Source of the DNA: Caballeronia sordidicola | Lineage (GTDB): Bacteria > Pseudomonadota > Gammaproteobacteria > Burkholderiales > Burkholderiaceae | Assembly (NCBI RefSeq): GCF_000729995.1 | Contig: NZ_JNFG01000199.1 | Location: 558,001 to 622,000, forward strand | Direction of reading: 5' to 3' | Length of the DNA stretch: 64,000 bases | Shown here: positions 1 to 7,090 of the stretch, piece by piece | Numbering within the stretch: the stretch's first letter is position 1 | How the letters are laid out: each line of letters opens with the position of its first letter | Made by a program: the position numbers and the translations under genes | The notes under the pieces: generated by a model | What the model was told of the DNA's origin: nothing | The model's database searches: none | The model's input: only the letters and a program-made list of their open reading frames with translations

Positions 1-351
1 GAGCGCATCGCGCAGCTTGTAAATTTTATAGCGCGATTCAAGCTTACCTTGCAAGGCCTCGAGATTGGGGTTCGAAGGAATGATGTCGAGGTTTTCAAAC
101 GGCGTGCCGTGTATGAACGAGCCGATCTGCGGCTCCCTGAAACTGAAGCTTAAGGTCGCTTCAAAAAAATCGGCCAGACCCGGCTGCGTGTCCCGCGCCT
201 GCCCGCCCAACAAATACTGGCTTGAATTACCCTGCGGATCGAGGTCGATCACCAGCGTGCGCACCCCTTGGGAGGCACTGATTGCGGCAAGATTACAAAC
301 GATGGTGGATTTCCCCACCCCACCCTTTTGATTGAATATCACCCGGCGCAT
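1..351 (-). CDS. ParA-family partition ATPase (N-terminal part, cut by window edge)
   Basis: The ATG is at 351 and the frame stays open to base 1, giving 117 residues of a longer protein. Residues 9-16 read KGGVGKST, the deviant Walker A motif of ParA/MinD/Soj ATPases, and residues 36-44 read DLDPQGNSS, the A' motif of plasmid and chromosome partition ParA proteins. The family dimerises on DNA when bound to ATP and moves ParB-bound DNA or other cargo. The partner ParB is not visible and may lie beyond the window. ParA homologues also position non-DNA cargo, so a role in DNA segregation is inferred. The family assignment is firm. Confidence 0.9.
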   Translation of the reverse strand, partial: MRRVIFNQKGGVGKSTIVCNLAAISASQGVRTLVIDLDPQGNSSQYLLGGQARDTQPGLADFFEATLSFSFREPQIGSFIHGTPFENLDIIPSNPNLEALQGKLESRYKIYKLRDAL

Positions 352-817
352 TGATTTTTCATCCCTAGCGAAGCACCCCCGGGAGTTTATCTGATCGGCA
401 GCTCCTTTTGGGTCGGTCAGTTCCGATGGTCGAGCGATCCGTCGAACTCCACGCTCCACGCGGACATCAGCGGGGTTGTGAAGGAAGGCATCAAAAGAAC
501 CACGTCAGCACGGGAAATGTCGACTGCGCCGGAAACCGCAGCGCCGTCTCAATCAGGCTGTGCTCGCGAATACCACCCTGAAAATTGTCCGCGCGGCGTA
601 AGCAAAAAAGCGGCGCAGCTTATCTCCCTGATGCAGGCGTCTGGCGAAGTGTAGTTCGGTACTGGAACGTCGTTTGCAAGGGCAGTAAAGACGGACCCGA
701 CGCCGCGCACGAAGCGCAGGGGTCGAGACCCCAGGTCCCTATTTAGAAGCAGCCAGGGAAGTATAAAAACGACAAGGCGGCGACCCGCCGCTTTCTTCAC
801 TTGCAAGGAGAGAAGAG
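352..817. other. Intergenic region without a convincing gene
   Basis: This region separates the divergent parA and Met-Pro-repeat protein genes. A + strand frame is open from about 355 to the stop at 651-653 (about 99 codons) but has no ATG before about 511 and no Shine-Dalgarno sequence. I do not recognise its translation, so I do not call it as a gene. Close to the downstream gene there is a small GC hairpin at 776-789. Confidence 0.4.
776..789 (+). promoter_or_regulatory. Short GC hairpin in the presumed leader of the next gene
   Basis: GGCGG (776-780) and CCGCC (785-789) can pair around a 4-base loop, about 16 bases before the Shine-Dalgarno run at 806-816. An AT-rich stretch containing TATAAA lies just upstream. 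The hairpin may be part of a short 5' leader. No function is known and the stem may be chance. Confidence 0.25.
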
Positions 818-1114
818 ATGGAACCGATGAAACCCATGGAACCCATGAAACCGATGGAGCCCATGCCTGCCATGGAAAAGTGGTGGCCTGATGAATTGGG
901 TCACGCGTCCTCGAGCGGTTCACAAAACGGCGTGCGGTACGCGTTTTTCCCCGATAAACAGCGCTTGCTGATCGAAGAGCACGGCAACCTTAGGACCTAC
1001 GCCAGTGGCGATCATCAGATCAATGGGGTATCGCAACAGCAGAGCCACGGACACTCGCTGGCTTTCACTAGCCAGTCGGGCATCGTCAACCTCGACGAGT
1101 TAGAGCAGGTTTAG
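818..1114 (+). CDS. Small hypothetical protein with N-terminal Met-Pro repeats
   Basis: This 98-residue protein has a good ribosome binding site (aaggagagaag) just before the ATG. The first 20 residues are short repeats built from E-P-M and K-P-M units, encoded by near-identical 9-base repeats. The remainder (about 35-98) is an ordinary soluble sequence rich in Gly, Ser, Gln and His, ending in an acidic helix-like tail. There is no signal peptide or membrane segment. Proteins with this general look seem familiar from Burkholderia relatives but I know of no function. It is followed by a run of small stress-type genes on the same strand. The coding call is fairly safe because of the RBS and continuous codon use. 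Confidence 0.7.
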   Translation: MEPMKPMEPMKPMEPMPAMEKWWPDELGHASSSGSQNGVRYAFFPDKQRLLIEEHGNLRTYASGDHQINGVSQQQSHGHSLAFTSQSGIVNLDELEQV

Positions 1115-1182
1115 TGAATTGCGGCAGGGGTGAGGAACGCGCAGTCGGCATCCGTCTCGCTGCCCATCGAACTGGAGTGGAC

Positions 1183-1359
1183 ATGAAAAACCCGTGGACC
1201 AAAAAGAATCCGTTTATGAGCATGTGGCTGAGTGGTGCGAATCGAGTTGCCGGATCGGCACGGGGCCAAGCGAGCGCGGCGGCAAAGCGTCAGGCTGTCG
1301 ATTTCTGGACGTCCGCACTGACGCCGCCCAAGCCCAAGAAGCGAAAGAGTCGGCGTTAG
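1183..1359 (+). CDS. Small basic hypothetical protein (58 aa)
   Basis: The frame extends upstream to 1114, but the start at 1183, preceded by actggagtgg, gives the more natural product beginning MKNPWTKKNPFMSMWLSG. The protein is Trp- and Met-rich at the N-terminus, has an Ala/Ser/Gly-rich amphipathic middle and ends in a Lys/Arg-rich tail. It resembles small conserved proteins of Burkholderia with an amphipathic surface-binding look, but I cannot name a family. No signal peptide is visible. It sits between the Met-Pro-repeat gene and csbD-like gene. Confidence 0.55.
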   Translation: MKNPWTKKNPFMSMWLSGANRVAGSARGQASAAAKRQAVDFWTSALTPPKPKKRKSRR

Positions 1360-1718
1360 CACGAGGTTGACCTGTAACCGACCCTGGTGATGCTCAGCTT
1401 CGCCCTTCCTCCGCCGACGGACGCTCTTGTCCGGGCTTCGATCGGCCACGCGTCGCCACCGTGTCAGCATGGCTTTGCCGATTCGCGAAGCCTCTATGGC
1501 GAAGATGCAGACCGCCCCGCCGCTGCAGCAAGCCAGCGACAACATCGACACTCGCCGAGCGCTCCGCTGACCGCATTCCCGCAGTGGGTGCGGGCCGTTC
1601 GCGACGCCGAAGCGCACTTCAACTTGGCATTCCGCGCGCTCTGATTCAGCACTTCATGGGCAGGGGTGGCTGGCACGTCCCGTGCGAAGGAGGACAGGGT
1701 CACCAACTGGAGGATGTC
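1360..1718. other. Intergenic region without a convincing gene
   Basis: Several overlapping frames are open here on both strands because of the high GC content, but none has a clear ribosome binding site or recognisable product. A 32-codon frame from 1471 has phasin-like Ala/Gln-rich composition but stops early. The last 30 bases carry the Shine-Dalgarno sequence tggagg for the CsbD-like gene. Confidence 0.4.
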
Positions 1719-2027
1719 ATGGACACCGACACAGCAGAAGGTACGTTGAAAGAAGCAGCAGGCAAGGTTCAAGACGCATTAGGCGCAGTGGTGGGCGACG
1801 CGGCTGACCAGATGTCAGGGAAAGCACGTGAATTAGGTGGCAAGGCGCAGCAACTTTGCGCGGACACCACCAGCCTCATTCGGGACAGCACTGCTGAGAG
1901 TCCGTTTGTGGTGTTAGGCATTGTCGCCGCCGTCAGCTTTATAGCCGGCGTGATATGGGCGAACAGTGGAAACGGTTCTTCCCGGACTTATCCACAAGAT
2001 GCTGGCGCTAACGATCGCGCGTATTAG
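1719..2027 (+). CDS. CsbD-like protein with C-terminal membrane anchor
   Basis: The ATG at 1719 is preceded by tggagg. The 102-residue product begins with a CsbD-like segment (about residues 5-55; pattern GTLKEAAGKVQDALGAVVGD). It continues with a Thr/Ser-rich link and one membrane helix (about 63-85), then a polar tail. CsbD-type proteins are small general-stress proteins of unknown biochemistry; the membrane-anchored layout also resembles the ElaB/YqjD (DUF883) family, whose members tether ribosomes to the inner membrane. Downstream lie YqjE-like and YqjK-like genes, which supports an ElaB/YqjD-YqjE-YqjK stress set. It is probably induced in stationary phase, but no promoter was identified. 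Confidence 0.8.
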   Translation: MDTDTAEGTLKEAAGKVQDALGAVVGDAADQMSGKARELGGKAQQLCADTTSLIRDSTAESPFVVLGIVAAVSFIAGVIWANSGNGSSRTYPQDAGANDRAY

Positions 2028-2158
2028 GCTAACGCCGTCGCAGCTCCGGATTAGGGTCCTATGACCTCTGTTTCAGCGGCCTGGACAAGCGTCTTGCCCA
2101 TCAGAGTAGGCCGCGCGGAAATCGCCGCATTCACCGTCATGGCGGGAGCATTAGAGAG

Positions 2159-2533
2159 ATGTCGGCGCAATCAAAAATCATGCGATGGCGCAATGTCGGC
2201 CGATTCTGCGCTCAAAGAGTCGCCGACTACGGTGAATTGTTTCGCATCGAGCTGGCAGAAACGAAAACGCGATTGCTGCACGAAGTGATTGCGCTGGTCG
2301 CGCTGGCGGTGGGCGCTCTATTCACACTGTCCTTCCTTTGCATCGCCATCATTGTGTCCGCCTGGGGGACGCCTTATTTCCTCAGCGTCGTGTGGGGCGT
2401 CGCCGCAGCGTGGCTGATTGTGACGATTGTCGCCTTCCTCGTCTTGCGTGTTCAGCGACCTGGCCAATCATTCCAGACCTTGCAACGAGAACTCCGACGC
2501 GATGTTGAGTCTGTCAAGGAGGCGATCAAATGA
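2159..2533 (+). CDS. Phage holin family / YqjE-like inner membrane protein
   Basis: This 124-residue protein has a soluble N-terminus of about 40 residues, two hydrophobic helices (about 43-66 and 72-97) and a charged C-terminal tail. That is the layout of the putative actinobacterial holin-X / YqjE (PF07332-type) family. The start at 2159 lies after gagag. In Escherichia coli yqjE lies between yqjD and yqjK, and the same order appears here. The stop overlaps the next start by 4 bases, so the two are co-translated. The family name holin is historical; lysis is not implied. Confidence 0.8.
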   Translation: MSAQSKIMRWRNVGRFCAQRVADYGELFRIELAETKTRLLHEVIALVALAVGALFTLSFLCIAIIVSAWGTPYFLSVVWGVAAAWLIVTIVAFLVLRVQRPGQSFQTLQRELRRDVESVKEAIK

Positions 2534-2835
2534 CGCGCGGGATACACGAACATAAAGAGGCTGAAGCAATTGTCCTCGCACGCATGGCGGCAACGCGCGC
2601 AGAGCTCGTCTCTACCAGCCAGCTCCCGGATAGTGGCGCTGGAGCAAAGCGAACAGCAAGACACGTCGCAATGGATACTGGTCCCGTGTTCTTGCGCACG
2701 CCTAACGCAGCGCTGCTCGCCGTAGTGCTTGTTGGATTGGTCATTATTGGACCGAGGCAGGTCCTGGTCATATCGTTTCGAGCGGGCCTGACGGCGTGGA
2801 TCACGAGAACGGTGCGTGCCCTTGCAGGCGGGTGA
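2530..2835 (+). CDS. YqjK-like small membrane protein
   Basis: The ATG overlaps the stop of the preceding gene by 4 bases. The product has 101 residues: a charged helical N-terminal half with many Ala/Arg/Glu residues, then one hydrophobic helix at about 58-78 and a short basic C-terminus. Position and layout match YqjK-type proteins that follow yqjE in many proteobacteria, although sequence similarity is too weak for a firm family call. A structured inverted repeat follows the stop at 2848-2877. Confidence 0.65.
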   Translation: MTRGIHEHKEAEAIVLARMAATRAELVSTSQLPDSGAGAKRTARHVAMDTGPVFLRTPNAALLAVVLVGLVIIGPRQVLVISFRAGLTAWITRTVRALAGG

Positions 2836-2847
2836 TCTTAGAACCGT

Positions 2848-2877
2848 CGGTCGCCAAAAAACGCGTCACGGCGACCG
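2848..2877 (+). repeat. Perfect 8-bp inverted repeat after the YqjK-like gene
   Basis: CGGTCGCC (2848-2855) and GGCGACCG (2870-2877) are perfect complements separated by a 14-base A-rich loop. There is no T-run after the stem, so it is not a standard intrinsic terminator. It could act as an mRNA-stabilising 3' stem, a factor-dependent terminator or a protein site. It lies 13 bases after the stop of the YqjK-like gene. Confidence 0.5.
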
Positions 2878-3070
2878 GAAACCAGAGGCACGCGGCTCAC
2901 AAGCAATTAACCAGAGAATAAAAATGGCTCAAGAAGAAAATCCGAAAGCGCGGGCATCGGCGGTGCTTTAGTCCGCCATAAAGGCTCTCTGTTTCCAGAG
3001 CCTCGGTGGCCGTCTGTAGCGAGAGGTGGGACGGAAGGCAACCGCAATTCAGCCGCACAACGGAGGCGTT

Positions 3071-3973
3071 ATGCAACTGATATATGGCAGCACGTTGCGG
3101 ACCATCGCAGGTCATCCGGCAACGTTCGTGGTGCAAACCTTGAAAGCGTTTCGCGCGAACCAAGGGATGCTGCTCGCAGGTGCGCTCGCGTACTACGCGC
3201 TGCTTTCCATCGTCCCGCTACTCATCCTGGTTGTGATTGGGCTATCACATCTAGTCGACCAACGGGTGCTTCTTGATTCGCTGGCGCACCTGCTCGAGTG
3301 GCTGGTTCCTGGGCAAGCGAAGGCCATTGTTCGGGAGCTGACGAACTTTCTCGCTCACCGAGCCGTGATCGGTTGGGTACTTCTCTGTACCATGATTTTC
3401 TTCAGTTCGTTGGCGTTCACCGTGCTGGAAAACGCGATGTCAGTGATCTTTGTGCATCGGGTGACGATTCGCCGGCGACATTTCCTGATCTCCGCACTGC
3501 TCCCCTATTGCTACAGCTTGTCGCTGGGCCTGGGTGTGCTCCTTGTCACGCTCGTTTCCAGTGCTTTGCAGGCCGTCGGCGCCAACAGCATCGACGCATT
3601 CGGCTGGCACGTCTCTCTTGTCGGTGCCTCACGTGTATTGCTTTATCTGTTTGGAGTGGCGGGTGAAATTTTTGTGTTGACGTCGATCTATCTCGTGATC
3701 CCGGTTGGCCGCCCGACGTTCAGCCACGCTCTGGTCGGCGCAATCGCTGCGGCCTTACTGTGGGAAGCGACGCGTCACGTACTGGTCTGGTACTTTGCAA
3801 CGCTTTCTCAGGTAAGCGTCGTATACGGATCACTCACAACCGCGATCGTAGTCCTCTTCAGTCTTGAAGCCCTCGCGACGCTCCTGTTATTCGGGGCTCA
3901 GTTGATCGCGGAATACGAACGTCTCAGCACGGGCACGAAGGAAGTAGCCCCGAAACCATTCCGAACAGGCTGA
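3071..3973 (+). CDS. YihY/virulence factor BrkB family inner membrane protein
   Basis: The ATG at 3071 follows cggaggcgtt; upstream GTG starts are possible but lack a better ribosome site. The 300-residue product has six hydrophobic segments (about residues 35-57, 95-117, 138-160, 180-200, 210-232 and 243-265). It also carries the family signature AGALAYYALLSIVPLL near residue 35. BrkB/YihY proteins are inner-membrane proteins of unresolved biochemical function, once misannotated as ribonuclease BN. Context with CsbD- and YqjE-like genes suggests an envelope-stress role, which is inference. The length is normal for the family. Confidence 0.9.
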   Translation: MQLIYGSTLRTIAGHPATFVVQTLKAFRANQGMLLAGALAYYALLSIVPLLILVVIGLSHLVDQRVLLDSLAHLLEWLVPGQAKAIVRELTNFLAHRAVIGWVLLCTMIFFSSLAFTVLENAMSVIFVHRVTIRRRHFLISALLPYCYSLSLGLGVLLVTLVSSALQAVGANSIDAFGWHVSLVGASRVLLYLFGVAGEIFVLTSIYLVIPVGRPTFSHALVGAIAAALLWEATRHVLVWYFATLSQVSVVYGSLTTAIVVLFSLEALATLLLFGAQLIAEYERLSTGTKEVAPKPFRTG

Positions 3974-4198
3974 CAGATCGCCAGAATGGAAGCGGCAGCT
4001 CCAAGAGCGGGCGGCCGATGTGTTCGGCGCGGCAAGCGCGCCCTTCAATGAGCCGCATTGATGAGTTGCACCTGGAGCATCCGTTTGCCGGCGCGCGCAT
4101 GTTGGAACAGGACATTGATGGCACAACCATTGCGACAGACCTCTGGCGACACGCCGCAATCGCGGCACCCTTAGTTACAACCGCCATAGAGGATTTAT

Positions 4199-4369
4199 AT
4201 GACCGACCCACGCAACGTTGCGCACGACAAGAAGGTCCAGCAAGAGAAAAAGCACCACGGCGAAGAGATAGCGCCCGACGCAGCACACATACCGCAACCG
4301 GGGAAAAAGCCGCATCTCAAGGTAGTTGACGACGGCGACGCTTCCCCCGAAGAAGATGACGCGAAGTAA
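4199..4369 (+). CDS. Small charged hypothetical protein (56 aa)
   Basis: The ATG at 4199 is preceded by agagga at 4187-4192. The product MTDPRNVAHDKKVQQEKKHH... has a His/Lys/Glu-rich front half, a Pro-containing centre and an acidic tail (DDGDASPEEDD), and ends with taa at 4367-4369. It is hydrophilic and probably disordered, with no signal peptide. Similar short DPRNVAHDKKVQQEKKHHG proteins are, from memory, widespread in Burkholderia and relatives without an assigned function. The start signal and low-complexity hydrophilic translation support a real gene. Confidence 0.65.
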   Translation: MTDPRNVAHDKKVQQEKKHHGEEIAPDAAHIPQPGKKPHLKVVDDGDASPEEDDAK

Positions 4370-4917
4370 GTAGTCTTCGAAGATCGTGGTCTTAATCGCC
4401 GGCAACACACCAATTTTCAAAAGACCCGACTCGAAATTTTTTATCGTTTGTTTCAGGCACCAAGCACTCCTCGTCCACCGGTTTGGTGCCGGGCACGTTG
4501 TTTGCGTCCTCAACCGTGCGGCAATCGCACACGTCATTCAATACTTCCCAAAGATGTGTGCCCAAACTTTGCCGCAAAGGCATGTGTGGGTGCCGACCTG
4601 TCCCGGTTGACCGCGTTACGCCGGAACGCTCGCGTTGCCCAAACTCTTCCCCTCATTTTCCTTAGAGGGCAAGCCGTGGGTTTCACGTAGGATGACGCCT
4701 CTCTCAAGTTCGAGTTTCCGCGGGAATCGAACTTTCGGCCGACGCTTAGCCGTCGGTTTTTTGTAGAGCGCGTCAATTTTTATTGCTCATCGTATTCAGT
4801 CTTCGTGCCGCACCTCTTCTGGTTCTGATCCCCGGGCCGGGGACAATTAGAAGAGCGTCTGCCCCCGTTTTATGGCACTTGCCGGTGGGTTACTATGCAG
4901 CAAACTACGAGCGACCC
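4370..4917. other. Intergenic region with an orphan terminator and possible sRNA
   Basis: No convincing protein gene is present in these 548 bases, although a 63-codon minus-strand frame (4392-4583) with unrecognised product exists. The region contains a CCCTC/GAGGG stem near 4654-4673 and a near-palindromic stretch at about 4708-4732. A strong intrinsic terminator lies at 4739-4762, about 370 bases beyond the last + strand stop. Such a terminator without an adjacent gene suggests a small RNA transcribed rightwards. Confidence 0.45.
4739..4762 (+). terminator. Strong intrinsic terminator, not adjacent to a protein gene
   Basis: CCGACG (4739-4744) pairs perfectly with CGTCGG (4751-4756) around a 6-base loop, followed at once by six T (4757-4762). 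This is a textbook rightward intrinsic terminator. The nearest + strand gene end is at 4369, so it probably ends either a long 3' UTR or an independent small RNA. Confidence 0.75.
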
Positions 4918-5352
4918 ATGTCCATCGAAAAACGAGAGGGCCCCCGAATTGTCGCGACTCTTGCGCTGCGTGTCGGACGAAGCACAAATTCAACACAGAT
5001 CGCTGACGCCGTCGCTCAAATATGGAGCGAGGCTGCGCTCGCGTTATCGCCCATTATTGGCCTGGAAGGCGTCGCCGCGTTGCTTAAACGAAGCCTGTAT
5101 CTTTCCGGTTCCACCTATGCGTGGCTATCGATCGCGCCCAAAACCGGCAACCAGTCGATCGATTTCGATACGCTGAAATCACTCATCGCGGATCGAACAG
5201 CGGAAGAGGCAATGGCCGGCAGTACGGCGCTATTTGCACAGTTTTATGGATTACTGACCAACCTAATCGGCCCTTCTCTCGCCGATCGAATACTCGAATC
5301 GGCCTGGGGCGACCTATCAAGCGGCGAGACCGCGCAGGACCACTCGTTATGA
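4918..5352 (+). CDS. Hypothetical partner protein of the KaiC-like ATPase
   Basis: The frame is open from 4783 but the first ATG in it is at 4918, giving 144 residues beginning MSIEKREGPRIVATLALRV; the Shine-Dalgarno sequence is weak. The product is soluble and mostly helical, with the phrase WSEAALALSPIIGLEGVAALLKRS and several small hydrophobic blocks but no classic membrane segment. I do not recognise the family. The stop overlaps the ATG of the kaiC-like gene (ATGA), so the pair is almost certainly co-translated and functionally linked. It may be a regulator or sensor partner of the ATPase. It does not look like KaiB, which is thioredoxin-like and about 100 residues. Confidence 0.7.
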   Translation: MSIEKREGPRIVATLALRVGRSTNSTQIADAVAQIWSEAALALSPIIGLEGVAALLKRSLYLSGSTYAWLSIAPKTGNQSIDFDTLKSLIADRTAEEAMAGSTALFAQFYGLLTNLIGPSLADRILESAWGDLSSGETAQDHSL

Positions 5353-6851
5353 ATGCCAAAGTGAAAATTAACCGCTTGGCGACCGGTGTTCCGGGACTGG
5401 ACGAGGTGCTTGGCGGCGGTCTTCCGGAATTCTCTTTTAATTTGGTTGCCGGTCCTCCCGGGTGCGGTAAGACCACGCTCGCGCATCAGATCATGTTCGC
5501 TCTCGCGACGCCGGAGCGTCCAGCACTTTATCTGACGGTTCTCGGTGAACCGCCGCTGAAGATGCTGCGCTATCAGCAGCAGTTCGATTTTTTCGATAGC
5601 GACGCGATCAATCGCTCAGTGCGCTTTGTCAACTTAGGGGATGACACCCAGGCGGGCAACCTTGAACAGGTGTTGAACCGCATTATCGCGGAAGTCGAAA
5701 CCTACTCTCCTGCATTGGTGTTCATCGATTCTTTTCGATCGGTTGTGCTTTCGGGCACGGCCCCGACCGATCCGCCGAACGACTTGCAGCAGTTCATGCA
5801 ACGACTGGGCATGATCATGACCAGCTGGCAGGCAACAACGTTTTTGATTGGTGAATATTTCACCGAGATCGACACTAATCCCGTCTTCACAGTCGCAGAC
5901 GGTTTGATCTGGCTGCGCCAGAGCGTGCAGCGGAACTCCATGGTTCGCAAATTGGAGATCATGAAGTTGCGCGGTCAAGCGACGCTGCCAGGCTTACATT
6001 CGTTTCGCATCACCAATGCCGGCATCAATGTCTTTCCGCCCGCGATTGGTGTTCTTTCAAACGCAAAAGAGCAGGACGGTACAGAGGCTGTCCGTATTCC
6101 TATGGGCGTCCCGCGCCTTGACGAGATGTTGGGTGGCGGACTTCCCCGCGGGTATTCACTGCTCGTGGCCGGCCCCTCGGGATCGGGCAAAAGCATTCTC
6201 GCGACCGCTTTCCTCGCTGCAGGCGCAAGCCTCGGGGAAACCGGTGTTTTCGCTGCATTCGAACAGCGCCGACACCGGCCGAGAAGCGGGGTGTTGACGG
6301 ATCTAATCGACTCCGATCGGGTGGGACTGGTGGATGCACGCGCGCCGGACCTTTCCATCGACGAAGTTGTCGTTTTGCTCCGCGCTCAGATTCGTAGACT
6401 CAAGGCAACCCGCGTGGTGATTGATTCGCTGTCGGGTTTCGAGCTCTCTTTGGCCCCCACATTCCGTGAGGACTTCCGGGAATCGCTCCTGCAGCTCATT
6501 TCGGCGCTTTCCGCCGAGGGGGTGACGGTACTGCTGACGTCGGAATTGGAGGATCGGTATTCCGACCTTCGATTTAGTCCCTACGGTACGGCCTTCCTGA
6601 CCGATGCAATCATCGTGCAACGTTATATAGAAGTCGGCAGTCGCCTGCGACGTTTGATGGCAGTGGTGAAGGTGCGGGCGAGCAGCCATTCCGACGAGCT
6701 GCGCGAGTACACCATCAATGACACCGGAATTTGCATTGGGGAAATGTTGCCCGACCAGGAGGGGCTGCTCGGCGGCCGACCAACACGCAAACACATAGCC
6801 GATGATCCCTCACGGAGTGCGGACCGTCACAAGCGGCAAGGCAATTCTTAG
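5349..6851 (+). CDS. KaiC-like double RecA-domain ATPase
   Basis: This 500-residue protein has two tandem KaiC/RadA-type domains. The first has Walker A GPPGCGKTT (35-43) and a Walker B ending in LVFIDS. The second has Walker A GPSGSGKS (about 275-282) and Walker B RVVIDS, followed by a conserved SELEDRYSDLRFSPYGTAF stretch. In cyanobacteria KaiC is the core clock ATPase/kinase; proteobacterial homologues appear in stress and signalling clusters, often near histidine kinases, as here. The usual Glu-Glu pair after the third strand is not clear: domain 1 has LTVLGEPPLKML and domain 2 has AAFEQRRHRPRSG, an unusually Arg-rich stretch. That segment could reflect a pair of compensating frameshifts. 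It overlaps the preceding gene by 4 bases. Confidence 0.88.
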   Translation: MNAKVKINRLATGVPGLDEVLGGGLPEFSFNLVAGPPGCGKTTLAHQIMFALATPERPALYLTVLGEPPLKMLRYQQQFDFFDSDAINRSVRFVNLGDDTQAGNLEQVLNRIIAEVETYSPALVFIDSFRSVVLSGTAPTDPPNDLQQFMQRLGMIMTSWQATTFLIGEYFTEIDTNPVFTVADGLIWLRQSVQRNSMVRKLEIMKLRGQATLPGLHSFRITNAGINVFPPAIGVLSNAKEQDGTEAVRIPMGVPRLDEMLGGGLPRGYSLLVAGPSGSGKSILATAFLAAGASLGETGVFAAFEQRRHRPRSGVLTDLIDSDRVGLVDARAPDLSIDEVVVLLRAQIRRLKATRVVIDSLSGFELSLAPTFREDFRESLLQLISALSAEGVTVLLTSELEDRYSDLRFSPYGTAFLTDAIIVQRYIEVGSRLRRLMAVVKVRASSHSDELREYTINDTGICIGEMLPDQEGLLGGRPTRKHIADDPSRSADRHKRQGNS

Positions 6852-6862
6852 GGACACAGGCC

Positions 6863-7090
6863 GTGACCGAACCTGACGGGAAAGCAGACACTGCGATCGC
6901 GGCCGCCATCGAGTTGGCGGACCTGCGCAAGCAGGCGGATGAGGTGCGAGCCGAGCTGTCGAGACTGTGCCGGGGGCCTGGTAAGTTGCTTCGTCATCAC
7001 TCTTGCGCTCGCCCTTCCGTGATGACCGACGCATTCGGTTCAGCCAACAGGCGTAACAATGCATTTGCGTCGGCTGGTTTGACCAGGTAG
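6863..7090 (+). pseudogene. Probable remnant of a sensor protein N-terminus after kaiC
   Basis: A GTG start 11 bases after the kaiC-like stop opens a 75-codon frame. The first 40 residues are a convincing charged coiled coil (ELADLRKQADEVRAELSRL), typical of the N-terminus of PAS/histidine kinases that commonly follow kaiC-like genes. From about residue 45 the frame runs through the 3' end of the oppositely oriented kinase gene and loses sense. I read this as a gene truncated by a deletion that brought the convergent kinase next to it. A very short real protein cannot be excluded. Confidence 0.45.

Noticed and set aside
355..653. A 99-codon + strand open frame with protein-like translation
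   Set aside because: It has no ATG before about 511, no Shine-Dalgarno sequence and no recognisable family. Open frames of this length are common by chance in GC-rich DNA.
1387..1644. Overlapping open frames between the 58-residue protein and the CsbD-like gene
   Set aside because: None has a ribosome site or coherent domain, and several run in competing frames on both strands.
2159..2533. Possible prophage holin marking a phage remnant
   Set aside because: The family name is historical. Surrounding genes are stress-type membrane proteins in the order of the YqjD-YqjE-YqjK set, and no other phage gene is present.
2923..2970. A 15-codon peptide frame starting MAQEENPK after the YqjK-like gene
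   Set aside because: Too short to support as a gene and lacks a clear ribosome site.
4392..4583. Minus-strand 63-codon frame with plausible amino-acid composition
   Set aside because: No ribosome site and no recognisable product; it lies in the same region as the candidate sRNA and could be chance.
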